This document shows positions 17,107-26,389 of a stretch of 64,000 nucleotides of DNA, one piece after another; within the stretch, counting starts at the first letter, position 1; each line of letters begins with the position of its first letter. The stretch spans positions 2,907,501 to 2,971,500 of the forward strand of contig NZ_CP074380.1 in the NCBI RefSeq assembly GCF_022695595.1. The letters are read 5' to 3'. This DNA comes from Streptomyces sp. MST-110588 (GTDB lineage Bacteria > Actinomycetota > Actinomycetes > Streptomycetales > Streptomycetaceae). Below the pieces are notes generated by a model, which was not told the origin of the DNA, made no database searches, and saw only the letters and a list, made by a program, of their open reading frames with translations. The translations under genes and the position numbers were made by a program.

Positions 17107-18614
17107 GACACCACTCACGCTGCCCTCCCCCAGGACGTCGACGTCCTGATCGCCGGGGCCGGACCGACCGGCCTGGCGCTGGGAGTCGACCTCGCCCGCC
17201 GCGGCATCCGCGCCCTGATCGTCGAGCGGCAGCAACACCTCTCCCCCGGAACCCGCGGTTCGGGCATCCAGCCGCGCACCCTGGAGGTCCTCGACGACCT
17301 CGGCGTGCTGGAGGCGATACGGGCGGCCAGCGACCCGTTCCCGAAGCTCGCCATATGGGACGACGGCCGGATGGTCGGCGAGTCCCAGATGGTCGAGCAG
17401 GTCGAGCCGACCCCGTCCGTCCCGTACTCCAGCCCGCTGATGGTGCCGCAGTGGCGCCAACAGGAGATTCTGTACGGCCGGTTGGCGGAGCTGGGCGGCA
17501 CGGTCGCCTTCAACACCGAACTGACCGGCTTCGACCAGGACGAGGAGGGCGTACGGGCCCACCTCGCACTCCCCGGTGGCGGCACCCGGACCGTACGCGC
17601 CGGCTACCTGGTCGCGGCCGACGGCGGGCGCAGCACCGTACGCAAGGCGCTCGGCGTCGAGATGGCCGGCGAGGCGGTGTCCGAGGGCGCCGCGATGGTC
17701 GCCGACGTCCGCATCGACGGCCTGGACCGGCAGCACTGGCACCGCTGGGGCGAGACACCCAACCACTTCATGGCGATCCTGCCGGTCTCCAAGACCGATC
17801 TCTTCCAGACCATCGCCGTCTTCGAGAGCCTCGATGCGGCCCCCGAACCCACCCTGGAAGCCGTCCGCGAGACGATCGCCGCCCGCACCCACCTGGACGC
17901 CGGCCAGGTCCGCGAGATGCACTGGTCCTCGGTGTTCAGCCCGCGCGCCGCGCTGGCGGGCAGCTTCCGCACCGGCCGGGTCTTCCTGGCGGGCGACGCG
18001 GCCCACGTCCACTCCCCCGCAGGCGGCCAGGGCATGAACACCAGCGTCCAGGACGCCTACAACCTCGGCTGGAAGCTGGACCTGGTGCTGCGGCACGGCG
18101 CGCCGGACGCGCTGCTGGACACCTACGAGACCGAGCGCCGGCCCATCGCCGAGGACATCCTTGCCACCAGCTCCCGGCTGCAGCGCTCGGGCACGCTGCG
18201 CCGCGGCCGGGACCTCCACCAGCTCGGCATCGGCTACCGCGACAGCCCGCTGACCACCGAGGTCCGCACCTCCTTGCCCCAGGACGCGCTGCGGGCGGGC
18301 GACCGCGCGCCCGACGCGCCCTGCGCCACCCCGACGGCAGTCCGTTCCGCCTCTTCGACGCCTACCGCGGCCCGCACTTCACGCTGCTGGTCATCGGGGA
18401 CGCCGAAGTGCCGCCGCTCGGCGCGGACCTGGCCGGCCTGATCCGTACGTACCGGGTCGACGGCCCCGACCCCGACCTGCTCGACACCGACGGGCACGCC
18501 CAACTCGCGTACGGCAAGGGCGTCTTCCTCGTACGGCCGGACGGCTATCTGGCCTTCGCCGGCGAGGACGCCGGCCGGCTGCCCGCCGCCCTGCGCGCGG
18601 TGGGCCTGGGGTAG
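17080..18614 (+). pseudogene. FAD-dependent aromatic monooxygenase (PheA/TfdB, Rox-like), frameshifted as sequenced
   Basis: Class A flavoprotein hydroxylase, about 511 residues after correction. It has GAGPTG for FAD near residue 28, ADGGRS (DG motif) near 185 and LAGDAAHVHSPAGGQGMNT (GD motif) near 310. The frame is lost at a CCC run (18319-18321): one missing C would connect RAGDRAPDAP to LRHPDGSPFRLFDAYRG and a thioredoxin-like C-terminal domain ending at 18614. Starts possible at GTG 17080 or ATG 17086. Pairing with a tetracycline-repressor-type TetR suggests hydroxylation of an antibiotic or other aromatic, as in rifampicin or tetracycline monooxygenases; substrate is inference. Confidence 0.85.
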
Positions 18615-18670
18615 GCGCCCGCATCGCCACTCCGGCCGGCCGCGCAGAAGACGGCGACCGGTCACCCATG

Positions 18671-18717
18671 AAGGCCCGTGGTGCGGGCGGGGAGTTCCCG
18701 CCCGCACCACGGGCCTT
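18671..18717. terminator. long bidirectional hairpin terminator
   Basis: A perfect 21-base-pair stem (arms 18671-18691 and 18697-18717) with the 5-base loop GAGTT and AAGG/CCTT ends lies between the convergent monooxygenase and MarR genes. It can serve both strands. Confidence 0.85.
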
Positions 18718-18792
18718 ACGCCGTACGGGCCGTACGGGCACAGGACCACGCAGACCTGGGGGCGCCACCCGGGCCCCGGGCCGTCCGAGCCC

Positions 18793-19298
18793 TCAGGCCA
18801 GCGAGGTGTCGCCGTGCGCTTCGAGCAGGGTGCGCAGCCCCTGGGCGATGCGGTCGCACTCCTCCCGGTCCAGCGCCTCCAGGAACCGCGCCTCGTTGGC
18901 TAGGTGCGCGGCCAGGTAGTCGTCGGTGACCTTGTGGCCCTGCTCGGTGATGCGGATCTTGACGGTGCGCCGGTCGGCGCCGTCCCGCACTCGTTCGACC
19001 AGCCCCTTCGCCTCCATGCGGTCGACGCGGTTGGTGATGGCGCCGGAGGTCACCATCGAGGCGCGGCGGAAGGCGCCCGCGGTCAGCGCGTACGGGGGCC
19101 GGACCGCTTGAGCGTGGTCAGTACGTCCAGTTCACCCAGTTCGAGGCCGTACTGAGCGGCGAACGCCTTCCAGTCCCGCTCCAGCACCCGGCTGATCCGC
19201 TGGACCCTGGCCAGGACCTCGATCGGCCACAGCATGTCCGCCAGGTCCGGGCGCTCCCTGGTCCACAGACCGATGATCTCGTCCACCGCGTCGCTCAT
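18793..19298 (-). pseudogene. MarR family regulator, frameshifted as sequenced
   Basis: Start ATG at 19298 gives MSDAVDEIIGLWTRERPD and reaches LDVLTTLKRSGP. The frame then fails in a G run (19094-19098 on the plus strand). One extra base restores PYALTAGAFRR and continues into MVTSGAITNRVDRMEAKGLVERV (recognition helix and wing) and DGADRRTVKIRIT. Corrected length 168 residues, normal for MarR. Divergent from the nitroreductase gene across a gap with several AACGTT palindromes, likely its own binding sites. Likely a redox- or phenolic-responsive repressor. Confidence 0.85.
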
Positions 19299-19380
19299 GT
19301 TCCGCCCGCCTCTTCGTCTCTCGTGCTCATCGGCAACCCTCTTCGACCCCCATCATCCTTCATCATCCTTCATCGCTGAT

Positions 19381-19440
19381 CTTCTCAACGTTAAGAGAGT
19401 TGACGTTGAGAAGATCTTGGTGCTTTTATTTCAACGTTGA
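19381..19440. promoter_or_regulatory. cluster of AACGTT palindromes, putative MarR operators
   Basis: Three related sites lie in the MarR/nitroreductase divergent gap: CTCAACGTTAAG at 19384-19395, TTGACGTTGAG at 19400-19410, and the perfect palindrome TCAACGTTGA at 19431-19440. A half-site ATCAACG follows at about 19444. Multiple sites over 60 bases fit cooperative control of both divergent genes. Confidence 0.65.
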
Positions 19441-19470
19441 GATTATCAACGCCGACCTACAGGAGCCCCC

Positions 19471-20070
19471 ATGTCCACCGACCTTCTCGCCCTCTCCCCC
19501 GCCGCCCAGGACCTCCTCTTCCGCGAGGCCCGTACGGCCAACACCTTCTCCACCGAGCCGGTGACGGACGAGCAGATGCGGGCCGTCCACGAACTGATCA
19601 AGTACGGGCCCACCGCCTACAACCAGTGCCCGCTGCGCATCGTCCTGCTGCGCTCCGCCGAGGCCCGCGAAAAGCTGGTCGACCTGATGGACGAGGGCAA
19701 CCGGCCCAAGACCGCCACCGCGCCGCTGACCGCGGTCCTCGCCGCCGACTTCGAGTTCCAGGAGGAACTGCCGGCCCTCATGCCGCACTTCCCGCAGGCC
19801 AAGGACGTCTACTTCGCCGACCGCGCGGGGCGCGAGGAGTCCGCGTACCTCAACGCCGCACTCCAGTGCGCCTACTTCATCCTCGGTGTCCGCGCCGCCG
19901 GGCTGGCCGCGGGCCCGATGACCGGATTCGACGTCCCGGGCGTACGCAAGGAGTTCCTGGACGACGACCACTTCCCGCTGATGGTCGTCAACATCGGCAA
20001 GCCGGGCGTGGACCCCTGGTTCCCGCGCAGCCCGCGGCTGGCGTACGAGGACGTCTTCACGACCCTGTGA
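19471..20070 (+). CDS. nitroreductase family protein, RutE-like malonic semialdehyde reductase
   Basis: FMN-dependent oxidoreductase, 199 residues. FREARTANTFSTEPVTDEQM and ELIKYGPTAYNQCPLR near residues 16-60 match the RutE/HadB branch, as does the ending GKPGVDPWFPRSPRLAYEDVF. RutE reduces 3-oxopropionate in pyrimidine catabolism, but here no other rut gene is present. The MarR-type regulator and MFS exporter next to it suggest a detoxification role instead. ATG at 19471 with GGAG upstream. Confidence 0.85.
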   Translation: MSTDLLALSPAAQDLLFREARTANTFSTEPVTDEQMRAVHELIKYGPTAYNQCPLRIVLLRSAEAREKLVDLMDEGNRPKTATAPLTAVLAADFEFQEELPALMPHFPQAKDVYFADRAGREESAYLNAALQCAYFILGVRAAGLAAGPMTGFDVPGVRKEFLDDDHFPLMVVNIGKPGVDPWFPRSPRLAYEDVFTTL

Positions 20071-20198
20071 CGGGCCGCCGACACCATCCCTGACACCACC
20101 GCCACCACCGGCCCCACTACCACCGGCACCGCCGCCACCAGCACCGCCACCACCGGCGCCCGCCCGCCACCGCACCGCCCCACGGAGACGAGACCGTG

Positions 20199-21482
20199 AT
20201 GTCCCAGCCCAGTGAAGCCGCCCCGCCACCCGCAGTCCGTACGTCCGCCGTCGGTACGTCCCCCACCGGCCGGCCGCCCACCAGCACCCCGGCACCCCGG
20301 CGTCCGCACCGCCAGGTCCCGGTCCTGTGGCTGGCACTGCTGGCCACCCCCCTCGCCGCCGGCGCCAACGCCACGGTGCTGCTGCTGCCCGAGATCGCGC
20401 GCTCACTGAACACCGGCACCGCGACGGCGAGCTGGCTGGTCACCGCCTTCGGCTGGGCGACGGCCGTCGGCACCCCGCTGATGGCCGGGCTGCTGCGCCG
20501 GCGCGGCATCCACAGCACCCTGCGGGCGGCCACGGCCCTGGTCGCCGCCGGCACGCTGCTGATCGCGCTGGCCCCCTGGCTGCCGCTGGCCCTGGTGGGC
20601 CGGGCCGCCCAGGCCGTGGGCGGCGCGGGCCTGGTCACCATCGCCATGAGCCTGGCCGGCTCGGCGCGCCGGATGGGTGTCATCACCGCCGGGTTCGGCA
20701 TGCTCGGCGCGGTCGGGCCGCTCCTGGGATCCTTCCTCGGCGAGGTGACGTCCTGGCGGCTGGCACTGTCGGTCTCACTGGTGGCCCTGGTGGCCGTACC
20801 CGTCATCGCCCGGGCCACCCCGGCCGGGCCCGCCGCCCCGGCCACCGGCCGCTTCGACGCCCGGGGCGCCGCCCTGCTGGTGGCGCTGGCCACCGCCCTG
20901 GTGTTCATCCCGCGCCACCCGCTGCCGGGTGCGGCCGTCGCGGTCCTGGCCGCCGTGGCCCTCATCGCGCACGCCCGTACCCGCCCCGACGGCTTCGTCC
21001 CGCTGCCGCTGGTGCGCAACCCGGTCTTCCTCAGCTCGGCCCTGGTCGTCAGCGCCCTGTCGACGTCCTACTTCGCCCTGCTGTACACGGTGCCCCGGCT
21101 GATCCAGAGCCGTACGGACTGGACCACCGCCGCCCTGGGCACCGGCCAGCTCGTCGCCCTGCTGACCGGTTCCGCGCTCTCCTGGCTGCTGGCGGCGGCC
21201 TCGCCCCGGATGAGCCGCCGCGCCGTACTGACCGTACTGATCGCCCTGGGCGTGCTGGCCCCGGTCATCGCCGTCTGGGCACCCGCCGCCCCGCTGATCC
21301 TGCTCGCGGCGGCAATCGCGATCTTCACGGCCACCGGCGGCAACGCCACCCTGTCCGGGTACGCCACCGGCGCCGCCGACGCCGGGCTGCGCCCCACCGC
21401 ACTGGGCCTGTTCAACCTCTGCTACCAGCTCGGCGGCGCCTTCGGCCCGGCCATCGCAGTCCTGCTCATTCCCGCGGGCTGA
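20199..21482 (+). CDS. MFS transporter, drug exporter type
   Basis: 427 residues, about twelve membrane spans. VPVLWLALLATPLAAGANATVLLLPEIARSLNTGTATASWLVTAFGWATAVG begins near residue 40 and resembles drug:H+ antiporters. Start ATG 20199 (GTG at 20196 is an alternative) with GGAGACGAG upstream. Follows the nitroreductase by 128 bases of an ACC-rich low-complexity gap and probably belongs to the MarR-controlled module. Substrate unknown. Confidence 0.82.
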   Translation: MSQPSEAAPPPAVRTSAVGTSPTGRPPTSTPAPRRPHRQVPVLWLALLATPLAAGANATVLLLPEIARSLNTGTATASWLVTAFGWATAVGTPLMAGLLRRRGIHSTLRAATALVAAGTLLIALAPWLPLALVGRAAQAVGGAGLVTIAMSLAGSARRMGVITAGFGMLGAVGPLLGSFLGEVTSWRLALSVSLVALVAVPVIARATPAGPAAPATGRFDARGAALLVALATALVFIPRHPLPGAAVAVLAAVALIAHARTRPDGFVPLPLVRNPVFLSSALVVSALSTSYFALLYTVPRLIQSRTDWTTAALGTGQLVALLTGSALSWLLAAASPRMSRRAVLTVLIALGVLAPVIAVWAPAAPLILLAAAIAIFTATGGNATLSGYATGAADAGLRPTALGLFNLCYQLGGAFGPAIAVLLIPAG

Positions 21483-21496
21483 GCCGCGTCGGCGGC

Positions 21497-21568
21497 CGGG
21501 CACCAGGGAACGGGCGGGCACCGGGGAACGGGCAGGCGCCGGGGGACGGGCGAGCACCGCGGAACGGG
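21497..21568. repeat. four 18-bp tandem repeats
   Basis: Imperfect units of the form CGGGCACCGGGGAACGGG fill the gap between the convergent MFS and gluconate permease genes (21497, 21515, 21533, 21551). No coding or terminator role is evident, although the 18-base period is a multiple of three. Confidence 0.85.
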
Positions 21569-21581
21569 CGGGGACAGCGGG

Positions 21582-22979
21582 CTACAACACCAGGGACAGC
21601 AGCAGCACGCACACGATCCCGGCCACCGAGATCACGGTCTCCATCAGCGACCACGTCTTGAGCGTCTGCCCGACGTTCATGCCGAAGTACTCCTTCACCA
21701 TCCAAAAGCCCGCGTCGTTGACGTGGCTGAAGAACAGCGAACCGGCTCCGACGGCCAGGACCAGCAGCGCGGCATGGGTCGTACTCATGTCGGCGGCGAG
21801 CGGACCGACCAGACCGGCGGCGGAGATGGTGGCCACCGTCGCCGAGCCGGTCGCGAGCCGGATGGCGACCGCGATCAGCCAGGCGAGCAGCAGCGCGGAG
21901 ATGTGCCAGCCCTGGGAGACCTCCAGGATCATGCGGCCGACACCGCAGTCCACGAGCGTCTGCTTGAACCCGCCGCCGGCGCCGACGATCAGCAGCACGC
22001 CGGCGATCGGGCCGAGCGACTTCTCCACGGTGGTGGCGGTACGGCCCTTGGTGAAGCCGGCCGCCCGGCCCAGCGTGAACATCGCCACCAGGACGGCGGT
22101 GAGCAGCGCGATCAGCGGCGAGCCGACCACGTCGAAGACGCGCTGGGTCACGTCCTTGGGGTCGTCGACGAGGATGTCGACCAGGGCCTTGGCCAGCATC
22201 ATGACGACCGGCAGCAGGACGGTGGCGACGGTGACGCCGAAGCCGGGACGCCGGTCCAGGTCCTGCGTGGCGCGCTCGGGGACCATGCTCTGCGGCGGGT
22301 GGACGTCCACCCAGCGGGCGGCGAAGCGCGAGAAGACCGGACCGGCGAGGATTGCGGTCGGGATCGCGACGAGCACGCCGAGCGCCAGGGTCACGCCGAG
22401 GTTCGCGCCGACCGCGTCGATGGCGGCCAGCGGGCCGGGGTGCAGCGGGATGAGGCCGTGCATGACGGACAGGCCCGCCAGTGCCGGGACTCCGATGCGC
22501 ATCAGGGAGAAGCCGCCGCGCCGGGCGACCAGCAGGACGACCGGGATCAGCAGGACGATGCCCACCTCGAAGAAGATCGGCAGTCCGACGACGCCGGCGA
22601 TCAGCACCATGGCCCAGGGCAGCGTGCGGCCATTCGCCCTGGCCAGGATCGTGTCCACGATCTGGTCGGCGCCGCCGGAGTCGGCCAGCAGCTTCCCGAG
22701 GACGGCACCGAGTGCGATCAGCACACCGGTGCCGGAGACGGTGGCGCCCAGGCCGCCGGTGAAGCTCGCGATGGCCTTGTCCAGCGGGGCCCCGGCCACC
22801 GCCCCCAGCACCAGTGACCCGACGATCAGGGACAGGAAGGCGTGCAGCTTGAACTTGGTGATGAGCAGGACGATGGCGGCGATGCCCGCGAGGACGGCGA
22901 TGCCGAGCTGCGCGTGACCGGCCGTGGTGATGGGCCCGGTCGCGTCCGCTGCCAGCATCTCGACGCTGAGATGTGTCAC
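21582..22979 (-). CDS. gntP: gluconate permease, GntP family
   Basis: H+/gluconate symporter with about twelve membrane spans, 465 residues. Family sequences: LLITKFKLHAFLSLIVGSLVLGAVAG, IPIFFEVGIVLLIPVVLLVARRGGFSLMRIG-like region near residue 135, and GSLFFSHVNDAGFWMVKEYFGM near 430. Brings gluconate into the cell for the kinase encoded 245 bases upstream on the same strand. Likely controlled by the GntR-type regulator at 23865. Confidence 0.93.
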   Translation of the reverse strand: MTHLSVEMLAADATGPITTAGHAQLGIAVLAGIAAIVLLITKFKLHAFLSLIVGSLVLGAVAGAPLDKAIASFTGGLGATVSGTGVLIALGAVLGKLLADSGGADQIVDTILARANGRTLPWAMVLIAGVVGLPIFFEVGIVLLIPVVLLVARRGGFSLMRIGVPALAGLSVMHGLIPLHPGPLAAIDAVGANLGVTLALGVLVAIPTAILAGPVFSRFAARWVDVHPPQSMVPERATQDLDRRPGFGVTVATVLLPVVMMLAKALVDILVDDPKDVTQRVFDVVGSPLIALLTAVLVAMFTLGRAAGFTKGRTATTVEKSLGPIAGVLLIVGAGGGFKQTLVDCGVGRMILEVSQGWHISALLLAWLIAVAIRLATGSATVATISAAGLVGPLAADMSTTHAALLVLAVGAGSLFFSHVNDAGFWMVKEYFGMNVGQTLKTWSLMETVISVAGIVCVLLLSLVL

Positions 22980-23165
22980 GGCGTGTTCCCTTGTTTCTGA
23001 CGCTCGCTCGGGCTTCCGCCGCCGGTAGGGGGGTCGTAGGGGACCGTCCGTCGTACGGGATCATCCGTGGTGGGGGATCATCCGTCGTACGGGCGTCCTG
23101 GCCGTCCCCGGCCGTCCGCGGCTCCGTCGCTCGCTGGTTCGTTTCTTACGCGCCCGCGCGCTGCA

Positions 23166-23219
23166 CACGCTGTACGTGCTTGACGCGCTGGACGTGCTTG
23201 GCGCGCTGCACGCGCTCGG
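23166..23219. repeat. three 18-bp imperfect tandem repeats
   Basis: Units at 23166, 23184 and 23202 follow CGCGCTGGACGTGCTTGG and sit immediately after the gluconokinase stop, in the 245-base gap to gntP. No gene is seen in the rest of this gap. Confidence 0.8.
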
Positions 23220-23224
23220 CTCCT

Positions 23225-23734
23225 TCAGGCGCTCTGCCGCCGCAGCGCGTCCACGGCGCGGGCGGTGATCTCCCCCGGCGTCCCGGACACGTCCACGGCC
23301 ACGCCCGCCTCGTCCTCCCCCAGCGGTTCGAGGGTGGCGAACTGGGAGTCCAGGAGGGCGGTGGGCATGAAATGCCCCTTGCGCTCGGCCATCCGGGCCT
23401 CGATGAGCGCCCGGTCGCCGGTGAGGTGGAGGAAGACCAGGTCCGGGGCGGCGGCCCGGAGCCGGTCGCGGTAGGCGCGCTTGAGCGCGGAGCTGCTGAC
23501 GACTCCGCCGCGCCCGGCCCGCTCCCGGGCCCAGGCGCCGATGGCGTCCAGCCACGGTCCGCGGTCGGCGTCGTCCAGCGGGGTGCCGGCCGACATCTTG
23601 GCGATGTTGGCCGCGGGGTGGAAGTCGTCCCCCTCGGCGTACGGGACACCCAGCTCGGCGGCCACCAGCGGACCGATCGTCGTCTTGCCGGTGCCGGCGA
23701 CGCCCATCACGACGATGACGTGGGGGGTGCTCAT
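23225..23734 (-). CDS. gntK: gluconokinase, thermoresistant type
   Basis: Phosphorylates gluconate to 6-phosphogluconate, feeding the pentose phosphate pathway. ATG at 23734 (GAGG upstream) gives VIVVMGVAGTGKTTIG with the Walker A loop near residue 15, then EGDDFHPAANIAKMSAGTPLDD and SSALKRAYRDRLR, the classical GntK motifs. 169 residues, the normal size. Upstream gap holds an inverted repeat probably bound by the neighbouring GntR regulator. Confidence 0.94.
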   Translation of the reverse strand: MSTPHVIVVMGVAGTGKTTIGPLVAAELGVPYAEGDDFHPAANIAKMSAGTPLDDADRGPWLDAIGAWARERAGRGGVVSSSALKRAYRDRLRAAAPDLVFLHLTGDRALIEARMAERKGHFMPTALLDSQFATLEPLGEDEAGVAVDVSGTPGEITARAVDALRRQSA

Positions 23735-23783
23735 CCCGATTACCTCGCTGTCTCCATTGACCTCTGCGCCCTCCACTGAAACC

Positions 23784-23834
23784 CATTAGGTACGACGTAT
23801 TCAAGGGCGTGTGACGCAAACGTCATACTTAATG
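23784..23834. promoter_or_regulatory. 15-bp inverted repeat in the gntK/gntR gap
   Basis: CATTAGGTACGACGT at 23784-23798 is mirrored by ACGTCATACTTAATG at 23820-23834; 13 of 15 positions pair. The left arm itself holds the small palindrome TACGACGTA. Position between the divergent gntK and gntR genes fits the operator of the FadR-subfamily regulator. Confidence 0.65.
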
Positions 23835-23864
23835 CGTCCGAGACCAGGACCGTAGGCTGAGCCC

Positions 23865-24644
23865 ATGGAAGAACAGGGCCAGGGACAGGGCCGGAGGCAA
23901 GACCTGGGACAAGACTTGGGGCAAGACCTGGGGCAGGATCAGGGGCAAGGCCGGGGCCAGGGGCTGCACGCCCGCGTACTGGAGTCCTTGGGCCCTGCGA
24001 TCACGGCCGGCGAGTACCCGCCCGGCACCGTCCTGCGCACCGACGAACTCGCCCAGCGCTTCGACGTCTCCCGCACGGTCATCCGGGAGGCGATACGGGT
24101 CCTGGAGTCCATGCACCTGGTCGCCTCGCGGCGCCGGGTCGGCGTGACCGTACGCCCCACCGAGGAGTGGAACGTCTACGACCCGCGGGTCATCGGCTGG
24201 CGGCTGGCCGGCCGCGACCGCCCCCGCCAGCTCCGCTCCCTGACCGTGCTGCGCTCGGCCGTCGAGCCGGTCGCCGCCGGCCTCGCCGCCCGGCACGCCA
24301 CCCCCGCCCAGTGCGCCGAACTCACCGAGCACGCGATGGGCATGGTCGCCACCTCACGGGGCCAGCAACTGGAGGCGTACCTCGTCCACGACACGGCCTT
24401 CCACCGGGTGATCCTGACGGCCTCCGGCAACGAGATGTTCGCCCGCCTCGGTGACGTGGTGGCCGCCGTCCTGACCGGCCGCACCCACCACCACGTCATG
24501 TTCACCGACCCCGACCCCGCGGCGGTCACCCTCCACGTCCAGGTCGCCGAGGCCGTACGTACCGGTGATGCCGGGCGTGCCGAGCAACTGACCCGGGAGA
24601 TCACCCTCGGCGCGATGGCCGAACTGGACGTCCTGGCCCCGTAG
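23865..24644 (+). CDS. GntR family (FadR subfamily) regulator of gluconate genes
   Basis: 259 residues. A Gln/Gly/Asp repeat tail (residues 2-35, GQDLGQDLGQD) precedes the winged helix (VLESLGPAITAGEYPPGTVLRTDELAQRF, DVSRTVIREAIRVLE). The FCD all-helical effector domain follows (VHDTAFHRVILTASGNEMF). Divergent from gntK with an inverted repeat between. By family it would repress gntK-gntP and be released by gluconate or 6-phosphogluconate; the ligand is inferred. The N-terminal repeat is unusual for the family. Confidence 0.88.
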   Translation: MEEQGQGQGRRQDLGQDLGQDLGQDQGQGRGQGLHARVLESLGPAITAGEYPPGTVLRTDELAQRFDVSRTVIREAIRVLESMHLVASRRRVGVTVRPTEEWNVYDPRVIGWRLAGRDRPRQLRSLTVLRSAVEPVAAGLAARHATPAQCAELTEHAMGMVATSRGQQLEAYLVHDTAFHRVILTASGNEMFARLGDVVAAVLTGRTHHHVMFTDPDPAAVTLHVQVAEAVRTGDAGRAEQLTREITLGAMAELDVLAP

Positions 24645-24947
24645 TCGGGCACGGCCGGGTGCAGCCAGGCACGGCCGGGTGCAGCCGGGCACGGTCCGTC
24701 GGGCCTCCGGCCGTCCCGGCGAGGTCGTCCGCTCCCCGTCGGGGTACGCATCCAGGCCGCGCCCCCCAGAGGGCCGCCAGTACGCCGACGCGGGTAGGTG
24801 GTGCGGGCGTGAGCGTCCGCCGGCCGGGAACGGTGGCTGACCTCGGCGCACCGCGGCGGGCACTCCGGCGGCGGGGCGCGGATTCCCGGGGTCGGCGGCC
24901 AGGACCGGTACAGCAACGAGGGTTCGGTCTATCCGCATTCCGCGCTG
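24645..24947. other. gap with 20-bp repeats and an open but start-less reading frame
   Basis: 24647-24694 holds two and a half copies of a 20-base unit (GGGCACGGCCGGGTGCAGCC). From 24813 to 24947 the frame of the downstream radical SAM gene stays open for 45 codons with no ATG, GTG or TTG. The encoded residues (RIPGVGGQDRYSNEGS) look protein-like, so the gene may extend here. Confidence 0.6.
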
Positions 24948-26372
24948 GTGGAGATGATCACCTATCAGGAGCGCTGCTTCCCCGGCATCGACTGGCGGTA
25001 CATGGACCTGAGCCACGTTTCATGGACCGAGGTACGGGCGGCGATCGCGGCCGATCCCCCGGATGTGGCGGCGCTCACGGTATACACCTCCACCGCGCTG
25101 TGGGCCTTCATCGTCGCCGCCGAAATCAAGCGGGTCAATCCACGCGCGGTCGTGGTGTTCGGCAACGACCACGCCGGGATCCTGTACCGCGAAACACTCA
25201 CGGGACGGTACGGCAGCCGGCTGGTGGACTTCGTCAGCACCGGGAACAACGGCCCCTTCACGATGATGGGACTGCTGTACGCGCTGCAAGGGCAGCTCGA
25301 CCTGGCCCGGGTGCCCTCCCTGGCCTACCGGCGGCACGGCGGGGTGGTCAGCCAGCCGGCCCCTTCGTACCCCATCGACCGCCGCCTCCTGCCCGACTAC
25401 CGGTTGATCGAGCCGCAGTTGGAGCGGTATTACGACAAGGCGTTCGAGATCTGGTACGCCCAGCACTACCACCTGAAACGCATGGTCACGCTGCCGCTGG
25501 ACGCCGGCTGCACCTGGGGAAGGCGGCCCGGCCGACGGTGCAAACACTGCTCGATACAAGGGCTCACGCCCAAGACCACGAAAGTCTCCGCCGTCGTGCC
25601 CGTGCTGGAGCAGGTGGTCGGAGAACTCGGCGCGAACGTGTACGCCGCCGGGGACTCCACCTTCGGTTTCTCCCGGGACCAGTGGTCGGGCGAGATCGGA
25701 TACCTGGACGAGTTGGCCCAGGCGTGCGCCGCCTCTCCCGTTCTGCGCGGCCACCGATTCATGCTCGCCTACGGGCTGGTGTTTGAGTTCCTGCGGTCGG
25801 CGGAGCTGTGCAAGGGGTTCATCCGCACCTGGAACGTCGGGCTGGAGGCGTTCGACCCCAAGCTGCTCAAAGGAGACTCCAAAGGCATCAACAAAGGGCC
25901 GGACCGGATGTACGAGGCGCTGGAGCTGGCGCGGAAACTGGATTACAAACTCTACGCCTCGGGAATCATGGGCCTGCCCGGCACGACGAAGGAACTGCTG
26001 CGCAGCGAGGTCGACAACTGGCTTTCCCTGGCGGAGACGTACCGCGACTCGATCACCACCATATCGGTCGCGGCCCCGGGTGTGATTCCCGGATCCCGTA
26101 TGTACTGGGACTCCTTCAACTCCGACCCGGAAGTACGCGCCGCCCACGGCGAGATCATCCCGGCCCGGCACCTGACCGAGTTGTACATCCGCGAGCACAC
26201 CGACGTCGAACTCGCCGACGTGGAAGCGGCGATCGCCGAAGTCGGCCGGGGGGTGATCTCGCTCGGCGAGGAACACGGCCACATGAAGTTCGGCGGCTAC
26301 ATGCTCGGCGGAAAGGACGAGGACGAAGAGGCGGAGCGGGCCCAACTCGATGCCCTCTGCGCCTCTTTGTGA
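24948..26372 (+). CDS. B12-binding-type radical SAM protein, function unknown
   Basis: 474 residues from the first available GTG. Residues 40-100 (DVAALTVYTSTALWAFIVAAEIKRV, VVVFGNDHAGI) resemble a cobalamin-binding Rossmann domain. The iron-sulfur cysteines are C-x9-C-x2-C (CTWGRRPGRRCKHC, near residue 170), the spacing style of B12-dependent and RiPP-maturation radical SAM enzymes rather than C-x3-C-x2-C. The barrel continues with WNVGLEAFDPKLLKGDSKGINKG and GIMGLPGTTKE. No ribosome site precedes the GTG and protein-like sequence continues upstream, so the true N-terminus is unresolved. An MFS exporter gene follows after 17 bases. Product not predictable. Confidence 0.75.
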   Translation: MEMITYQERCFPGIDWRYMDLSHVSWTEVRAAIAADPPDVAALTVYTSTALWAFIVAAEIKRVNPRAVVVFGNDHAGILYRETLTGRYGSRLVDFVSTGNNGPFTMMGLLYALQGQLDLARVPSLAYRRHGGVVSQPAPSYPIDRRLLPDYRLIEPQLERYYDKAFEIWYAQHYHLKRMVTLPLDAGCTWGRRPGRRCKHCSIQGLTPKTTKVSAVVPVLEQVVGELGANVYAAGDSTFGFSRDQWSGEIGYLDELAQACAASPVLRGHRFMLAYGLVFEFLRSAELCKGFIRTWNVGLEAFDPKLLKGDSKGINKGPDRMYEALELARKLDYKLYASGIMGLPGTTKELLRSEVDNWLSLAETYRDSITTISVAAPGVIPGSRMYWDSFNSDPEVRAAHGEIIPARHLTELYIREHTDVELADVEAAIAEVGRGVISLGEEHGHMKFGGYMLGGKDEDEEAERAQLDALCASL

Positions 26373-26389
26373 CTCCGTGACCCGTCGGC

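Noticed and set aside
22973..23779. 268-residue plus-strand frame opposite the gluconokinase gene
   Set aside because: It is opposite a well-supported kinase gene and has no recognisable domain.
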